Assembly (NCBI RefSeq): GCF_900155365.1
Contig: NZ_LT699739.1
Coordinates: forward strand, 1-64,000
Direction: 5' to 3'
Origin: Collinsella bouchesdurhonensis
GTDB taxonomy: Bacteria; Actinomycetota; Coriobacteriia; Coriobacteriales; Coriobacteriaceae
Length of the DNA: 64,000 bases
The notes beneath the pieces were generated by a model. The model saw only the letters and a list, made by a program, of their open reading frames with translations. It ran no database searches and was not told the DNA's origin. Of the stretch, positions 50,948 to 59,956 are shown one piece after another. A program made the translations under genes and the position numbers. How positions within the stretch are numbered: position 1 is the stretch's first letter; each line of letters starts with the position of its first letter.

Positions 50948-51807
50948 GCGTAGAGACTTCTGCGGTGGAGACCGACTCCACAAGCGCCGATTTTATGGCG
51001 AGCGTGAGCTCGAGTGAGAAGCAGAACCGCGTGTCGGGCTTCGCCATCTCCGACGAGGTGGTGCTCGAGACCAAGGACGTAAACGTCTATTACGGCAATC
51101 ACCATGCATTGCACGACACCTCGCTAGCGTTCCATAAAGACGAGATCACAGCCCTCATCGGGCCTTCCGGCTGTGGTAAATCGACGTTCTTGCGCAGTCT
51201 TAACCTTATGAATCGCGAGATTCGAGGCTGTCGTGTCGATGGCGAGATCGAGTATCGCGGACACAACATCAATACTCCAAGCGAGAACCTCTATGAGCTG
51301 CGCAAATCCATTGGCATGGTGTTCCAGCAGCCCAATCCGTTTCATATGTCCATCTACGACAACATCACGTTTGCCCCTCGTCGTCACGGCGTGCGGGGCA
51401 AGGACGTCCTTGATCAGATGGTCGAGGAGAGTCTGCGCGGGGCGGCCTTGTGGGATGAGGTTAAAGACAAACTCGACAAAAGCGCCTTTGCCTTATCCGG
51501 TGGCCAGCAGCAGCGCCTGTGCATCGCGCGCACCCTTGCCGTGCATCCCGATGTGATTTTGTTTGACGAGCCGTGCTCGGCGCTCGATCCCATCTCGACC
51601 CTGGCTATCGAGGACCTTATGCGCAATGTGGTTAAGGACCGTGCCATCGTCATCGTTACGCACAACATGGAGCAAGCGAGCCGCGTGTCGAATCGCACCG
51701 CTTTCTTCTACATGGGCGATATGGTTGAGTACGGCGAGACCGAGCAGATTTTCCAGCGCCCAAACGACGCTCGTCTTAACGATTACCTCACGGGCATGTT
51801 CTCCTAG
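50944..51807 (+). CDS. pstB: Phosphate ABC transporter ATPase PstB
   Basis: ATPase subunit energising PstSCA. The 287-residue protein has Walker A GPSGCGKST near residues 75-83, Q-loop VFQQPNPFHMS, signature ALSGGQQQRLCIAR near 179-192, Walker B VILFDEPCSALDP and the H-loop Thr-His in VTHNMEQ. The first 38 residues are a Ser/Thr-rich extension not found in typical PstB of about 250 residues. It overlaps pstA by 4 bp (ATGA). No phoU or sensor kinase gene follows; the next gene is an ABC-F ATPase behind a terminator. Confidence 0.96.
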   Translation: MSVETSAVETDSTSADFMASVSSSEKQNRVSGFAISDEVVLETKDVNVYYGNHHALHDTSLAFHKDEITALIGPSGCGKSTFLRSLNLMNREIRGCRVDGEIEYRGHNINTPSENLYELRKSIGMVFQQPNPFHMSIYDNITFAPRRHGVRGKDVLDQMVEESLRGAALWDEVKDKLDKSAFALSGGQQQRLCIARTLAVHPDVILFDEPCSALDPISTLAIEDLMRNVVKDRAIVIVTHNMEQASRVSNRTAFFYMGDMVEYGETEQIFQRPNDARLNDYLTGMFS

Positions 51808-51885
51808 TCGGAATATGTTCCGCTGGCCCGCCGGAAGACGGCGCGCGTTTCTATCGTGTGCGCCACCGGTGCGGCGCTTTGCACA

Positions 51886-51925
51886 GGGGTGCTGCGGTCG
51901 TCCTTTCGGTCGCAGTGCCCTTTTC
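51886..51925 (+). terminator. Intrinsic terminator after pstB
   Basis: GGGTGCTGCG pairs with CGCAGTGCCC (two G-T pairs) around a small GTCGTCC/GGTCGC-like inner part, and TTTTC follows. It separates pst from the ABC-F gene. Confidence 0.75.
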
Positions 51926-51993
51926 TTATGCGTGGACGGAGTCGCGTGCTAGCATGGGTACTTGACTGAACATGTACGTTAGGCGGTATTTCT

Positions 51994-53826
51994 ATGGCGG
52001 CTCTTCTTGGCTGTGACGCGGTTTCACTCGAATATCCCACCAAGGTCATTCTTAAAGATGTGACGCTGGGCGTGGCGGAAGGCGACCGAATCGGCATCGT
52101 TGGCAAGAACGGTGACGGCAAGTCGACGCTTCTTTCGGTGCTTGCTGGAATTGCCGAGCCCGATGAGGGCAGGGTCACGCATCGTCGCGACCTCCGTGTG
52201 GGCGTGCTCGGCCAGCGCGATGCACTTTGCGATACCGATACCGTGCATCACGCTGTGGTGGGCGATTTGCCCGAATACGAGTGGGCGGCCTCGCCTGTGG
52301 TACGCAGTATTTTGGATGGCCTGATTGCAGATGTCCCTTGGGAGGGAACCGTGGGGGAGCTTTCGGGCGGTCAGAGGCGTCGCGTGGACCTTGCTCGCCT
52401 GCTTATTGGCGACTATGACGTGCTGATGCTCGACGAGCCCACAAACCACTTGGATATGCGAACTATCAATTGGCTCGCCGAGCATCTTAAAAGCCGCTGG
52501 CAAGCGGGCGTCGGCGCTCTTTTGGTGGTTACGCACGATCGCTGGTTTCTGGACGAGGTCTGTACGTCGATGTGGGAGGTGCACGACGGCTGCGTCGACC
52601 CCTTCGAGGGCGGCTATTCCGCCTATATTCTGCAGCGCGTCGAGCGTGACCGCATGGCGCGCGTGACCGAGGAGCGTCGTCGCAACATGGCCCGCAAGGA
52701 ACTCGCATGGCTATCGCGTGGGGCCCAGGCGCGCAGCACCAAGCCAAAATTTCGCGTCGATGCGGCTCGCGAACTCATCGCCGATGTTCCTCCCGTGCGC
52801 GATGAGCTGGAGCTTAAACGCCTGGCGGTTTCGCGCCTAGGCAAGCAAGTCATCGACGTGCTCGATGTGACGGCAGGCTACGATACGGCCGATTCGGAGG
52901 CTGGGTCCGCTTTGCGTCCTGTTCTCAATGATGTGACCTGGCTTATCGGCGCCGGCGACCGCTTTGGTCTTTTGGGCGAGAACGGAGCGGGAAAATCGAC
53001 GCTTCTTAACGTGATCCAGGGCAAGATAGCCCCGTTTTGCGGGCGAGTGAAGATCGGCCAAACCGTACGTTTTGGTGTGCTCTCTCAGCAGCTCGAGGAA
53101 CTCGACCCTCATATGGACGAGACCATTCGCGAGGTTCTTTCCACGTACAAGCGCGTATATATCGTTGATGGCAAGGAGACGAGCCCTGAGAAGCTCTGCG
53201 AGCGCCTGGGGTTCACAACCAAGCAGCTCTGGAGCCGTATCAAGGACCTATCGGGTGGCCAGCGTCGTCGCCTCTCCCTGCTCCTCACGATTCTTGACGA
53301 GCCCAACGTGCTCATTTTGGACGAGCCGGGCAACGACCTCGACACCGATATGCTTGCGATTGTGGAGGACCTGCTGGACGGTTGGCCCGGCACGCTTATC
53401 CTCGTGACGCACGATCGCTTCTTGATGGAGCGCGTGACCGATTCCCAGTTCGCGTTAATCGATGGGCGCCTGCGCCATGTTCCCGGCGGTGTCGATCAGT
53501 ATCTCAAGCTTGTAAACGAGGCGAGTACTGCCGCGTCTGAAATCCCTGCATCGCGCACACAGGAGTGTGCCGCCTCTCCGTCTCAGGCGTCCTCGGGGCT
53601 TTCCAACGCAGAGCGTCAGCGCTTGCGTCGTGAGGTATCCTCGCTTGAGCGCAAGATGGAGGCGCGTCGCGCCGAGCTCGAAAAACTGCAGGCAGGTATG
53701 GCCGATGTCGACCCCACCGATTACGCGGCGCTCGAGGCTCAGCAAAAAAAGATTGATGATAAGCAAGATGAGCTCGATGATCTAGAGACGTCGTGGCTCG
53801 AAACCTCCGAGCAGCTTGGAGAATAG
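51994..53826 (+). CDS. ABC-F family ATPase (Uup-like)
   Basis: Soluble twin-ATPase of the ABC-F class, which acts on ribosomes or, for Uup, on branched DNA intermediates and ribosome assembly. The 610-residue protein has two ATPase domains: the first with Walker A GKNGDGKSTLL near residues 37-47 and signature LSGGQRRRVDLARLL, the second with GENGAGKSTLL near 329-339 and LSGGQRRRLSLLLTI. The linker between (about 230-290) has the ABC-F arm position. A C-terminal coiled coil (about 545-605, LERKMEARRAELEKLQ) favours Uup over antibiotic-resistance types. Only GGCGG is seen before ATG 51994. Confidence 0.92.
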   Translation: MAALLGCDAVSLEYPTKVILKDVTLGVAEGDRIGIVGKNGDGKSTLLSVLAGIAEPDEGRVTHRRDLRVGVLGQRDALCDTDTVHHAVVGDLPEYEWAASPVVRSILDGLIADVPWEGTVGELSGGQRRRVDLARLLIGDYDVLMLDEPTNHLDMRTINWLAEHLKSRWQAGVGALLVVTHDRWFLDEVCTSMWEVHDGCVDPFEGGYSAYILQRVERDRMARVTEERRRNMARKELAWLSRGAQARSTKPKFRVDAARELIADVPPVRDELELKRLAVSRLGKQVIDVLDVTAGYDTADSEAGSALRPVLNDVTWLIGAGDRFGLLGENGAGKSTLLNVIQGKIAPFCGRVKIGQTVRFGVLSQQLEELDPHMDETIREVLSTYKRVYIVDGKETSPEKLCERLGFTTKQLWSRIKDLSGGQRRRLSLLLTILDEPNVLILDEPGNDLDTDMLAIVEDLLDGWPGTLILVTHDRFLMERVTDSQFALIDGRLRHVPGGVDQYLKLVNEASTAASEIPASRTQECAASPSQASSGLSNAERQRLRREVSSLERKMEARRAELEKLQAGMADVDPTDYAALEAQQKKIDDKQDELDDLETSWLETSEQLGE

Positions 53827-53988
53827 CCCGTCCGAGGTAGGGAGAAATTCATCGTTTCGAGAGCGTTTCTTGTCGATTAATGCTTGTGTGCGCCTGCGTT
53901 AACCCTCTTTGATTATCCCCGCATCAGCCCTTCTTGCCTGCATACTCAGCAGGTAATGATTGTTAGTGGCTGCGGCGAAGAAGGGTTT

Positions 53989-55206
53989 ATGCTCATGGAT
54001 CGTTTCAGTTATTGCCTGCCCACGCATTTTGAGTTTGGCGAAGATGCCGAGCTTGAGGTTGGCCGTTTAGTGAGTCGTTTTTCGGGCACGAAGGCGCTTA
54101 TCGTTTTAGGCGAAGGGTCTGCGCGTCGCTCGGGTCTTTACGCCCGTGTTCGGACCTCGCTCGATAGAGCGCTTTTGGAGTATGCGGTGCTTTCGGGGGT
54201 GCAACCGGCGTCTCAGCTTGAGCTGGTGCGAGAGGGTATCGATTTGGCGCGTGATGAGCGGGTCGACTTTATTTTGGCGATTGGCGGCGGCAGCGTAATC
54301 GATGTTGCCAAAGCGATTGCTGCAGGCGTGCGCTATCGCGGCGATGTGCTCGATTTCTTTTGCGGCGAGGCCGTGCTCGACGATGCGCTTCCCATTGGCT
54401 GCGTGCTTACGACGGCGGCTTCGGGATCGGAGGCGTCTGCTACGGCTATGCTGCAGCTTGAAGAGGGCAGAGGAGTTGCAGAGGCGACCTCCAACGTTTT
54501 GATTCCTTCGTTTTCGGTGCTCAATCCTGCTCTGACCGAAACGCTTCCTGCGTATCAGGTCTCTTGCGGCATCTGTGAGACGCTAGCCTATCTATTTGGT
54601 TTGTACCTTGAAGATTCCCAGGCAACGGGTGTGAGCGATCGATTGATCGAAGGACTGATGGGCGCGATCGTCGAGGAGACGCCGCTTGTCTTGTCGGATC
54701 CTGCCGACGTGCAGGCGCGTGCCGATCTGATGTGGGCTTCCTGCATGGCGCATAACAATATGTGCATGCCGGGTCGCGTTCCGCATCCCGTGAGCCGAGA
54801 GATTGCGCTCGTGCTCTCCGCGCGCTTAAAAAAGCCGCTGGGATCGTGCCTCTCTGTTGTGCTGCCGCCGGTTTTGAACTTGGTTATGGAGCGTGACGCT
54901 GTACGCCTTGCCCGGTTGGGACGGCGTGTGTGGGGGCTTTCCTCGTGCGGAAACGAGCTTGAAGATGCGCGTGCGGCTATCGAGTGCCTGGGCAATTATC
55001 TTGGTGCGTTGCAGCTGCCTCGCTCGCTTGCGGAGCTTGGGGCAACGGGAAAAGACCTGGAGGATGCCGTCGAAGGCACCGGTTTGGTGAAAGAAGCCCT
55101 TGAGACGGGAAACTCGCAGGTAATCGAGCATTTTACCAGAGGGGAAGCCCATAGCCTTCTCGTTGCGCTCGCCGGTCGTTCACGAACTGCAGACGTTGCG
55201 GCATAG
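53989..55206 (+). CDS. Iron-containing alcohol dehydrogenase-like protein with altered metal site
   Basis: The 405-residue protein has the fold of group III (iron-type) alcohol dehydrogenases. The NAD(P)-binding part is intact: LAIGGGSVIDVAKAIA near residues 97-112 and LTTAASGSEAS near 140-150. The metal site is not. By alignment to YqhD/FucO (Asp, His, His, His), the positions read E197 and Y201 (GICETLAYL), H266 (RVPHPVSRE) and L284, so only one of the three His remains. It is probably not a classical iron dehydrogenase, although another metal or a structural role is possible. ATG 53989 follows GAAGAAGG. The ABC-F gene lies upstream and pgi downstream, each apparently in its own unit. Confidence 0.8.
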   Translation: MLMDRFSYCLPTHFEFGEDAELEVGRLVSRFSGTKALIVLGEGSARRSGLYARVRTSLDRALLEYAVLSGVQPASQLELVREGIDLARDERVDFILAIGGGSVIDVAKAIAAGVRYRGDVLDFFCGEAVLDDALPIGCVLTTAASGSEASATAMLQLEEGRGVAEATSNVLIPSFSVLNPALTETLPAYQVSCGICETLAYLFGLYLEDSQATGVSDRLIEGLMGAIVEETPLVLSDPADVQARADLMWASCMAHNNMCMPGRVPHPVSREIALVLSARLKKPLGSCLSVVLPPVLNLVMERDAVRLARLGRRVWGLSSCGNELEDARAAIECLGNYLGALQLPRSLAELGATGKDLEDAVEGTGLVKEALETGNSQVIEHFTRGEAHSLLVALAGRSRTADVAA

Positions 55207-55345
55207 TGTTATCAAGGTCTCTGGCACGCGTTGCAACACTTGGGTGTGCATTGCATTAAAATGAGGGCATCGTCTTATTACGTGCGAGCGCCGCGACGTC
55301 GGTTTTGTGGCAAGGGCGCAGCCCGGCTCGCAAAAGGAGGATTTT

Positions 55346-57037
55346 ATGCCTGTTGTTTCTGCTCCTGTTGATGCGACGCAGACCCCGGAGTGGGCGGCGC
55401 TTGTCGACCACCAAAAAGAGATTGCTGCGAATTTCACGTTGAAGAAGGCATTTGCCGACGATCCCGATCGTGTTTCCAAGTTCTCACGCGATATGGGCGA
55501 GCTGCATTTCGACTTCTCCAAGAACCTCATCAACGAGAAGACACTTAGGCTGCTGCTCGATTTGGCTCGTGCCGTGCACATCGAGGAGCGTCGCGACGCG
55601 ATGCTTGCTGGCGAGCATGTGAACACGACCGAGGATCGTGCGGTGCTTCATTCCGCCCTGCGCGCTCCCGAGTCCGACCGCGGCTCGCTTATGGTCGATG
55701 GACAAGATGTCGTGGGCGACGTTCACGACGTTCTCAATCGCATGTATGCCTTTGCCGACAAAGTACGCAGCGGCGCTTGGACCGGCGTAACGGGCAAGAA
55801 GATCGAGCACGTGGTTTCCATTGGTATCGGCGGCTCCGACCTTGGCCCGGTTATGGTCTACGAGGGCCTCAAGCCCTTTGCAAATGCCGGTATCGACTGC
55901 ACGTATGTGTCGAATATCGACCCCAATGACATTGTCGAGAAGCTGCGCCCCCTCGATCCCGAGACCACGCTCATGATCGTTGTCTCCAAGACCTTTACGA
56001 CCCTCGAAACGCTTACTAACGCCCGTGAGGCAAAGGCCTGGATGCTCGAAGGCCTCGAGCGCAATGGCGCCATCGACGGTTCCGACGCGAGCCGCATCGA
56101 CGCCATCAAGAAGCATTTCGTCGCCGTCTCCACTGCGCTTGACCGCGTTGAGGAGTTTGGCATTGATCCCGAGAACGCGTTTGGCTTCTGGAACTGGGTT
56201 GGCGGCCGCTATTCCGTCGACTCTGCGGTGGGTCTGTCGCTTATCGTTGCTTTTGGGCGCGAAGTCTTCGAGGAGTTCCTCCGCGGATTCCACGATGTGG
56301 ACGTCTACTTTAAGGAGACCCCGCTCGAGAACAACGTCCCCGTCCTCATGGGCATGATCAACGTCTGGTACTCCAATTTCTGGCACACCGAGACGCATGC
56401 CGTGCTGCCCTATAACCAGTATATGCACCGTTTCCCGGCCTACCTCCAGCAACTCACCATGGAGTCCAACGGCAAGAGCGTGCGCTGGGACGGAAGCCCC
56501 GTTTCTTGCGATACCGGTGAGATTTTCTGGGGTGAGCCGGGTACGAACGGTCAGCACTCCTTCTATCAGTTGATTCATCAGGGCACGCGCATGATCCCTG
56601 CCGATTTCATCGCCTTCGTGAACACTGCAAATCCCTTGAAGGACGGCGACCAGGATACCCATGAGCTGCTGCTGGGCAACTTCCTTGCTCAGACCAAAGC
56701 CCTGGCGTTTGGCAAGACGGCCGACGAGGTGCGTGCCGAGGGTACGCCCGAACCGATTGTCCCCGCCCGCTGCTTTGCCGGCAACAAGCCGTCCACGTCC
56801 ATTTTGGGCACGGCCCTAACGCCGCATTCGCTGGGTGCCTTCGTGGCGCTCTACGAGTACATCGTGTTCGTCGAGGGCACGGTGTGGGGCGTTGACTCCT
56901 TTGATCAGTGGGGCGTCGAGCTTGGTAAGCAGCTCGCTCGCGAGATCACCGTCGCTTTCCATGACGACGAGGCTCTTGCCGAGCAGGATGCGAGTACGCA
57001 GGCGCTTATCGCGTTCTACCACGAGCATCGCGCCTAG
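55346..57037 (+). CDS. pgi: Glucose-6-phosphate isomerase
   Basis: Pgi interconverts glucose-6-phosphate and fructose-6-phosphate in glycolysis and gluconeogenesis. The 563-residue protein has the family motifs [14 protein letters not shown] near residues 157-170, [13 protein letters not shown] near 212-224, the signature [20 protein letters not shown] near 277-296, and the C-terminal [16 protein letters not shown] with the catalytic region. Length is typical of the E. coli-type enzyme. ATG 55346 follows AAAAGGAGG. It is monocistronic; a strong terminator follows. Confidence 0.97.
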   Translation: MPVVSAPVDATQTPEWAALVDHQKEIAANFTLKKAFADDPDRVSKFSRDMGELHFDFSKNLINEKTLRLLLDLARAVHIEERRDAMLAGEHVNTTEDRAVLHSALRAPESDRGSLMVDGQDVVGDVHDVLNRMYAFADKVRSGAWTGVTGKKIEHVVSIGIGGSDLGPVMVYEGLKPFANAGIDCTYVSNIDPNDIVEKLRPLDPETTLMIVVSKTFTTLETLTNAREAKAWMLEGLERNGAIDGSDASRIDAIKKHFVAVSTALDRVEEFGIDPENAFGFWNWVGGRYSVDSAVGLSLIVAFGREVFEEFLRGFHDVDVYFKETPLENNVPVLMGMINVWYSNFWHTETHAVLPYNQYMHRFPAYLQQLTMESNGKSVRWDGSPVSCDTGEIFWGEPGTNGQHSFYQLIHQGTRMIPADFIAFVNTANPLKDGDQDTHELLLGNFLAQTKALAFGKTADEVRAEGTPEPIVPARCFAGNKPSTSILGTALTPHSLGAFVALYEYIVFVEGTVWGVDSFDQWGVELGKQLAREITVAFHDDEALAEQDASTQALIAFYHEHRA

Positions 57038-57053
57038 ACGCATGTTGCGATTT

Positions 57054-57087
57054 GGGGCCCAGGGTGCGTTTCCTGGGCCCCATTTTT
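57054..57087 (+). terminator. Intrinsic terminator after pgi
   Basis: GGGGCCCAGG and CCTGGGCCCC form a perfect 10-bp stem with an 8-nt loop, followed by ATTTTT. The ribosome site GGAAAGGG of the next gene begins right after, so some read-through may serve that gene. Confidence 0.9.
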
Positions 57088-57104
57088 ATGGAAAGGGATA
57101 AGGC

Positions 57105-57782
57105 ATGGTCTTCAACGTGCCCTTTCGCGCCGTTATCTTCGATATGGATGGCGTGCTGTTTGACTCCGAGTGGTATTACTATCACGAGCTCGCTGTCTTT
57201 AGTGACGCGTTTGGACTGGGCGTGACGGAGGAAGAGCGCCGCCATATGGTGGGCAATTCGTCACAGAACTTCTTCGCGACCATTCAGGCGTGGTGGCAGC
57301 GCGCAGGACATGGCCAGATTGATGCCGGGCGCGTGCGAAAAGTCTATTACGATTGGGCTGCGACGCGCAGCATGGACTATCGGGCACTTTTAAATCCTGG
57401 TGTGCCGCAGGCCCTCGATGCTCTTGAGGCCCATGGAGTTCGCTGCGCACTTGCGTCGTCGTCGCCGTTGGAGAGCATCAATCAGGCGCTTGATGAGTGT
57501 GGCCTGCGCCGTTCATTCGAGACGATCGTCTCGGGCGAACAGTTTCGTGAGAGTAAGCCCAATCCCGAGATTTACCTGCATACACTTGGGGCCTTAGGGC
57601 TGGATGCGCAGGAGTGCTGCTGCGTGGAAGATTCGCTCTATGGTATCGAGGCGGGTTGCCGAGCCGGGTTGACGGTAATCGCCAAGCGCGAGGACCGTTT
57701 TGGTTTTAGTCAAGCCGAGGCCGATGTCATTATCGATCAGATTCCCGATGTACTGAACATAGGCGAGCATCTGGAGCGTTAA
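57105..57782 (+). CDS. HAD-superfamily phosphatase/beta-phosphoglucomutase-like
   Basis: The 225-residue protein is a HAD hydrolase with a helical cap, resembling beta-phosphoglucomutase and related sugar phosphatases. Motif I is IFDMDGVLFDSE (D13 and D15), motif II LASSSPLES, motif III the Lys in ESKPNPEIYL, and motif IV CVEDSLYGIEAG. The Glu-Asp in motif IV and the Asp two residues after the nucleophile are typical of this group. The substrate is unknown. ATG 57105 follows GGAAAGGG just after the pgi terminator. The gene converges on tatD. Confidence 0.9.
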   Translation: MVFNVPFRAVIFDMDGVLFDSEWYYYHELAVFSDAFGLGVTEEERRHMVGNSSQNFFATIQAWWQRAGHGQIDAGRVRKVYYDWAATRSMDYRALLNPGVPQALDALEAHGVRCALASSSPLESINQALDECGLRRSFETIVSGEQFRESKPNPEIYLHTLGALGLDAQECCCVEDSLYGIEAGCRAGLTVIAKREDRFGFSQAEADVIIDQIPDVLNIGEHLER

Positions 57783-57800
57783 CGTGCGGCCGCTTTGTCG

Positions 57801-58568
57801 CTAGGCGGTTGCGCTGGTAAGGAGCCTCTTGCTGGTTTGGGCGATGAGCTCGCCCAGCGCCTCGGCGTCTGTTTTGCGTAGCTGCGCAAGCTTTTCGAGG
57901 GTCGTGTTGAGAGAAGTGCATATCTGTCGTGCCGTGCACATGCTGCCTGGTTTGAGGGGGAAGTCTGTTTCAAGTAGAAGGCATTCCTCTTCTATCTGTG
58001 CGGCATAGGCGCGCCCTCGGCGGCTTTGAAGCATACGTTCATTGATTGAGAAGTAGCAACCGAGCTTGCGCGCTCGCGTGAGGTCCTTGCTTGTGCCGGA
58101 AAACCAATGGAAGATGACATTTGCCTGTTGGCAAGTACCGTTGGCCTCCAGAATGTCGAGCACGTTTGATGCCGACTGTACGGCATGGATTGAAAGAAGA
58201 CGACCTTCGACCTTGTTGGCAGAACAGGCTGATACGAGACGTTCGAATACCCGAATCTGACGTGCGGCGTATTGCGCGTGCGCATTCGAGAAGTCGAGGC
58301 CCACCTCGCCAATCAGGGGATAGCTGCGGGCGCGTTCAATAAGCTGCTCGATTTCGCTGTCCTTCAATGTATCGGTGACCCACCAAGGGTGAAGCCCGCA
58401 AGCGACATACACGGAGTCGTTAGACGCATGACGGCGTTGCTCCGTCTCAAATTCAGACGGGAGTACTCCGGTGTCTAGAAGCGTGAGCTCGCAGGATTTT
58501 GCTTGCTGGGCCACGTCCTCTCCATTCGCCATCAATTCCAGATGACAGTGCATATCAAATAGGTGCAT
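57801..58568 (-). CDS. TatD family metal-dependent hydrolase
   Basis: TatD proteins are magnesium-dependent DNases or tRNA-quality enzymes with a TIM-barrel. The 255-residue protein has the first metal motif DMHCHLEL (H7 and H9), GEVGLDFSNAHAQY with the bridging Glu, SIHAVQSA with a metal His, VIFHWFSG, and the C-terminal metal Asp in LETDFPLKP. Length is usual. It begins 5 bp after the tcdA stop on the same strand, so the two are co-transcribed. No special ribosome site is needed to decide the start. Confidence 0.9.
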   Translation of the reverse strand: MHLFDMHCHLELMANGEDVAQQAKSCELTLLDTGVLPSEFETEQRRHASNDSVYVACGLHPWWVTDTLKDSEIEQLIERARSYPLIGEVGLDFSNAHAQYAARQIRVFERLVSACSANKVEGRLLSIHAVQSASNVLDILEANGTCQQANVIFHWFSGTSKDLTRARKLGCYFSINERMLQSRRGRAYAAQIEEECLLLETDFPLKPGSMCTARQICTSLNTTLEKLAQLRKTDAEALGELIAQTSKRLLTSATA

Positions 58569-58573
58569 CGTTG

Positions 58574-59365
58574 CTATCCAATGACGGCGCCATCTGGACG
58601 TACCTGTTCGCAGCCGATGCCCGAGATGCGGCGAATAACTTCACCGGCAATCATCTGTCCCATGATGGGGGGCATGAAGCTCGCGGTGCCAAGCTCGGAG
58701 CGCTCGTGAATGTCGGCGGTGTCGCGTGGACGTGTGCGCACTGATTCCTCGCAGCTTGAAAGCACCCAGAGTGATTTAATTCCGCGCTTCTTGCACTCTT
58801 TGCGCATGATGCGACTCATGGGGTCGCGAACGGTCTTGAAGATATCGGAGAAGTGCAGGCATTCGGGATGAAGCTTGTTTCCTCCTCCCATGGAGCTTAC
58901 CAGGCGCAAACCGTGCTCTTGGGCGTAGAGGGCGATTGAGAGCTTGGCTGAGATGGTGTCGATGGCGTCGACCACATAGTCGATCTTGCCGCCTGCCTGT
59001 TCAAGCACGCTGTTAAAAAAGTCATCGGTATTTTCGGAAAGAATGTATTCAGTGCGTTTGATAACTGTGGCCGCAGGGTTGATGTCATGGATCATCGCTT
59101 CCATTACGTCGACCTTGCGCTGCCCTATGGTGCTGTGAAAGGCGATTGCCTGACGGTTGATATTGCTGGGGGCGACGATGTCTTTATCGAGGATGATGAA
59201 GTGTCCTACGCCGCCGCGAGCGAGCGCTTCGATGCAATTGGAGCCTACACCGCCACAGCCGAGCACGAGCACGTTGGATGCAGCGAGCTTGTTGAGCGCG
59301 GGGCGCCCCATGATGATCTCGAGCTTAGTGTCGCGCGTTTCTGCGGCTGTAGTGCTGTCTGGCAT
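58574..59365 (-). CDS. tcdA: tRNA threonylcarbamoyladenosine dehydratase (TcdA-like)
   Basis: E1-like adenylating enzyme that cyclises t6A to ct6A on tRNAs decoding ANN codons. The 263-residue protein has the ATP loop LGCGGVGSNCIEALARGG near residues 35-52, DKDIVAPSNINRQ with the conserved Asn-Arg, VVDAIDTISAKL, and SSMGGGNKLHPE. The MoeB/ThiF zinc cysteines are lacking, as in YgdL/TcdA. ATG 59365 follows AGGAGG. It is first in an operon with tatD. Confidence 0.9.
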   Translation of the reverse strand: MPDSTTAAETRDTKLEIIMGRPALNKLAASNVLVLGCGGVGSNCIEALARGGVGHFIILDKDIVAPSNINRQAIAFHSTIGQRKVDVMEAMIHDINPAATVIKRTEYILSENTDDFFNSVLEQAGGKIDYVVDAIDTISAKLSIALYAQEHGLRLVSSMGGGNKLHPECLHFSDIFKTVRDPMSRIMRKECKKRGIKSLWVLSSCEESVRTRPRDTADIHERSELGTASFMPPIMGQMIAGEVIRRISGIGCEQVRPDGAVIG

Positions 59366-59508
59366 GTGTAGCCTCCTGGATAGGGAGTCGTTTCGAATTG
59401 GCTACCGATATTATAGGGAAGGAAGGTGCTGTTCGCTTTTGGTTACTGGACTCCAAAAAGGTGCCAGGGTTGTCGCATGCGCATCGTACCGAGTTTTTCC
59501 TTCGCGGG

Positions 59509-59688
59509 ATGCTGCGAATGGCTCCCGTCTTGTTGTTTTTGATGTCCCTCGCTGCGCTGAATGCATGCGAGTACTTCGCTTTTGGCGGAAAAACTAAAAT
59601 ATGTACTATTGGAGCTTCTCCGTTTGGCCTGTATATCGAGCACTGCGGCGAAATAATTCTCAAGGGTCCTGCAAAACAGTGTTCGTAG
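59509..59688 (+). CDS. Doubtful small lipoprotein-like reading frame
   Basis: A 59-codon frame starts MLRMAPVLLFLMSLAALNAC, which resembles a lipoprotein signal with a Cys at the lipobox end, followed by about 39 residues with four more cysteines or polar residues. The ribosome site is weak (CGCGGG), codon use is not like the neighbours, and its stop lies inside the inverted repeat at 59655-59702. It may be a chance frame; the same region is open in other frames as well. Confidence 0.2.
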   Translation: MLRMAPVLLFLMSLAALNACEYFAFGGKTKICTIGASPFGLYIEHCGEIILKGPAKQCS

Positions 59689-59702
59689 GGCCCTTGAGAA
59701 TT
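59655..59702. repeat. 16-bp inverted repeat
   Basis: AATTCTCAAGGGTCCT at 59655-59670 pairs with AGGGCCCTTGAGAATT at 59687-59702 with one G-T or mismatched pair, around a 16-nt spacer. There is no T run after it on the plus strand. It may be a terminator-like hairpin or the remnant of a mobile-element end. Confidence 0.6.
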
Positions 59703-59856
59703 GCTTAAAAGGACTGGAGGGTATAGAGGAGACGGCTGCATCGTACATATTTTGATTTTTCCGCCATTTTTGAGTATGGGTGCTGCGGATTGGGACCTCT
59801 TATTTTGTAAGCGTCATTTTTTATGCAAATAAGCCTGTCTTTTATACATTGTTATG

Positions 59857-59892
59857 CAACAACCCTTGGAATATCCGTTCCAAGGGTTGTTG
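59857..59892. repeat. Perfect 15-bp hairpin downstream of the TSUP gene
   Basis: CAACAACCCTTGGAA and TTCCAAGGGTTGTTG pair perfectly around TATCCG. It lies 65 bp past the minus-strand TSUP stop. No T run follows on the minus strand, so factor-independent termination is uncertain; it could also protect the mRNA 3' end. Confidence 0.65.
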
Positions 59893-59956
59893 ACGGTTCG
59901 TTTTGCTTGATATTTGGGAGGCGAGTCATACTTGCCGCCTCATTCCGTGCCCCGTG

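Larger units (their letters stand above)
59366..59956. other. Gene-poor AT-rich interval between tcdA and the TSUP gene
   Basis: About 590 bp, visibly richer in A and T than its surroundings, especially 59740-59860. It contains a doubtful short reading frame (59509-59688) and two inverted repeats (59655-59702 and 59857-59892). No RNA gene or transposase is recognisable. The tcdA promoter must lie at its left end. Confidence 0.5.

Noticed and set aside
59398-59688. Longer version (96 codons) of the doubtful lipoprotein frame
   Set aside because: The longer start lacks a ribosome site and places the hydrophobic segment in the middle; only the shorter frame from 59509 is listed, with low confidence.
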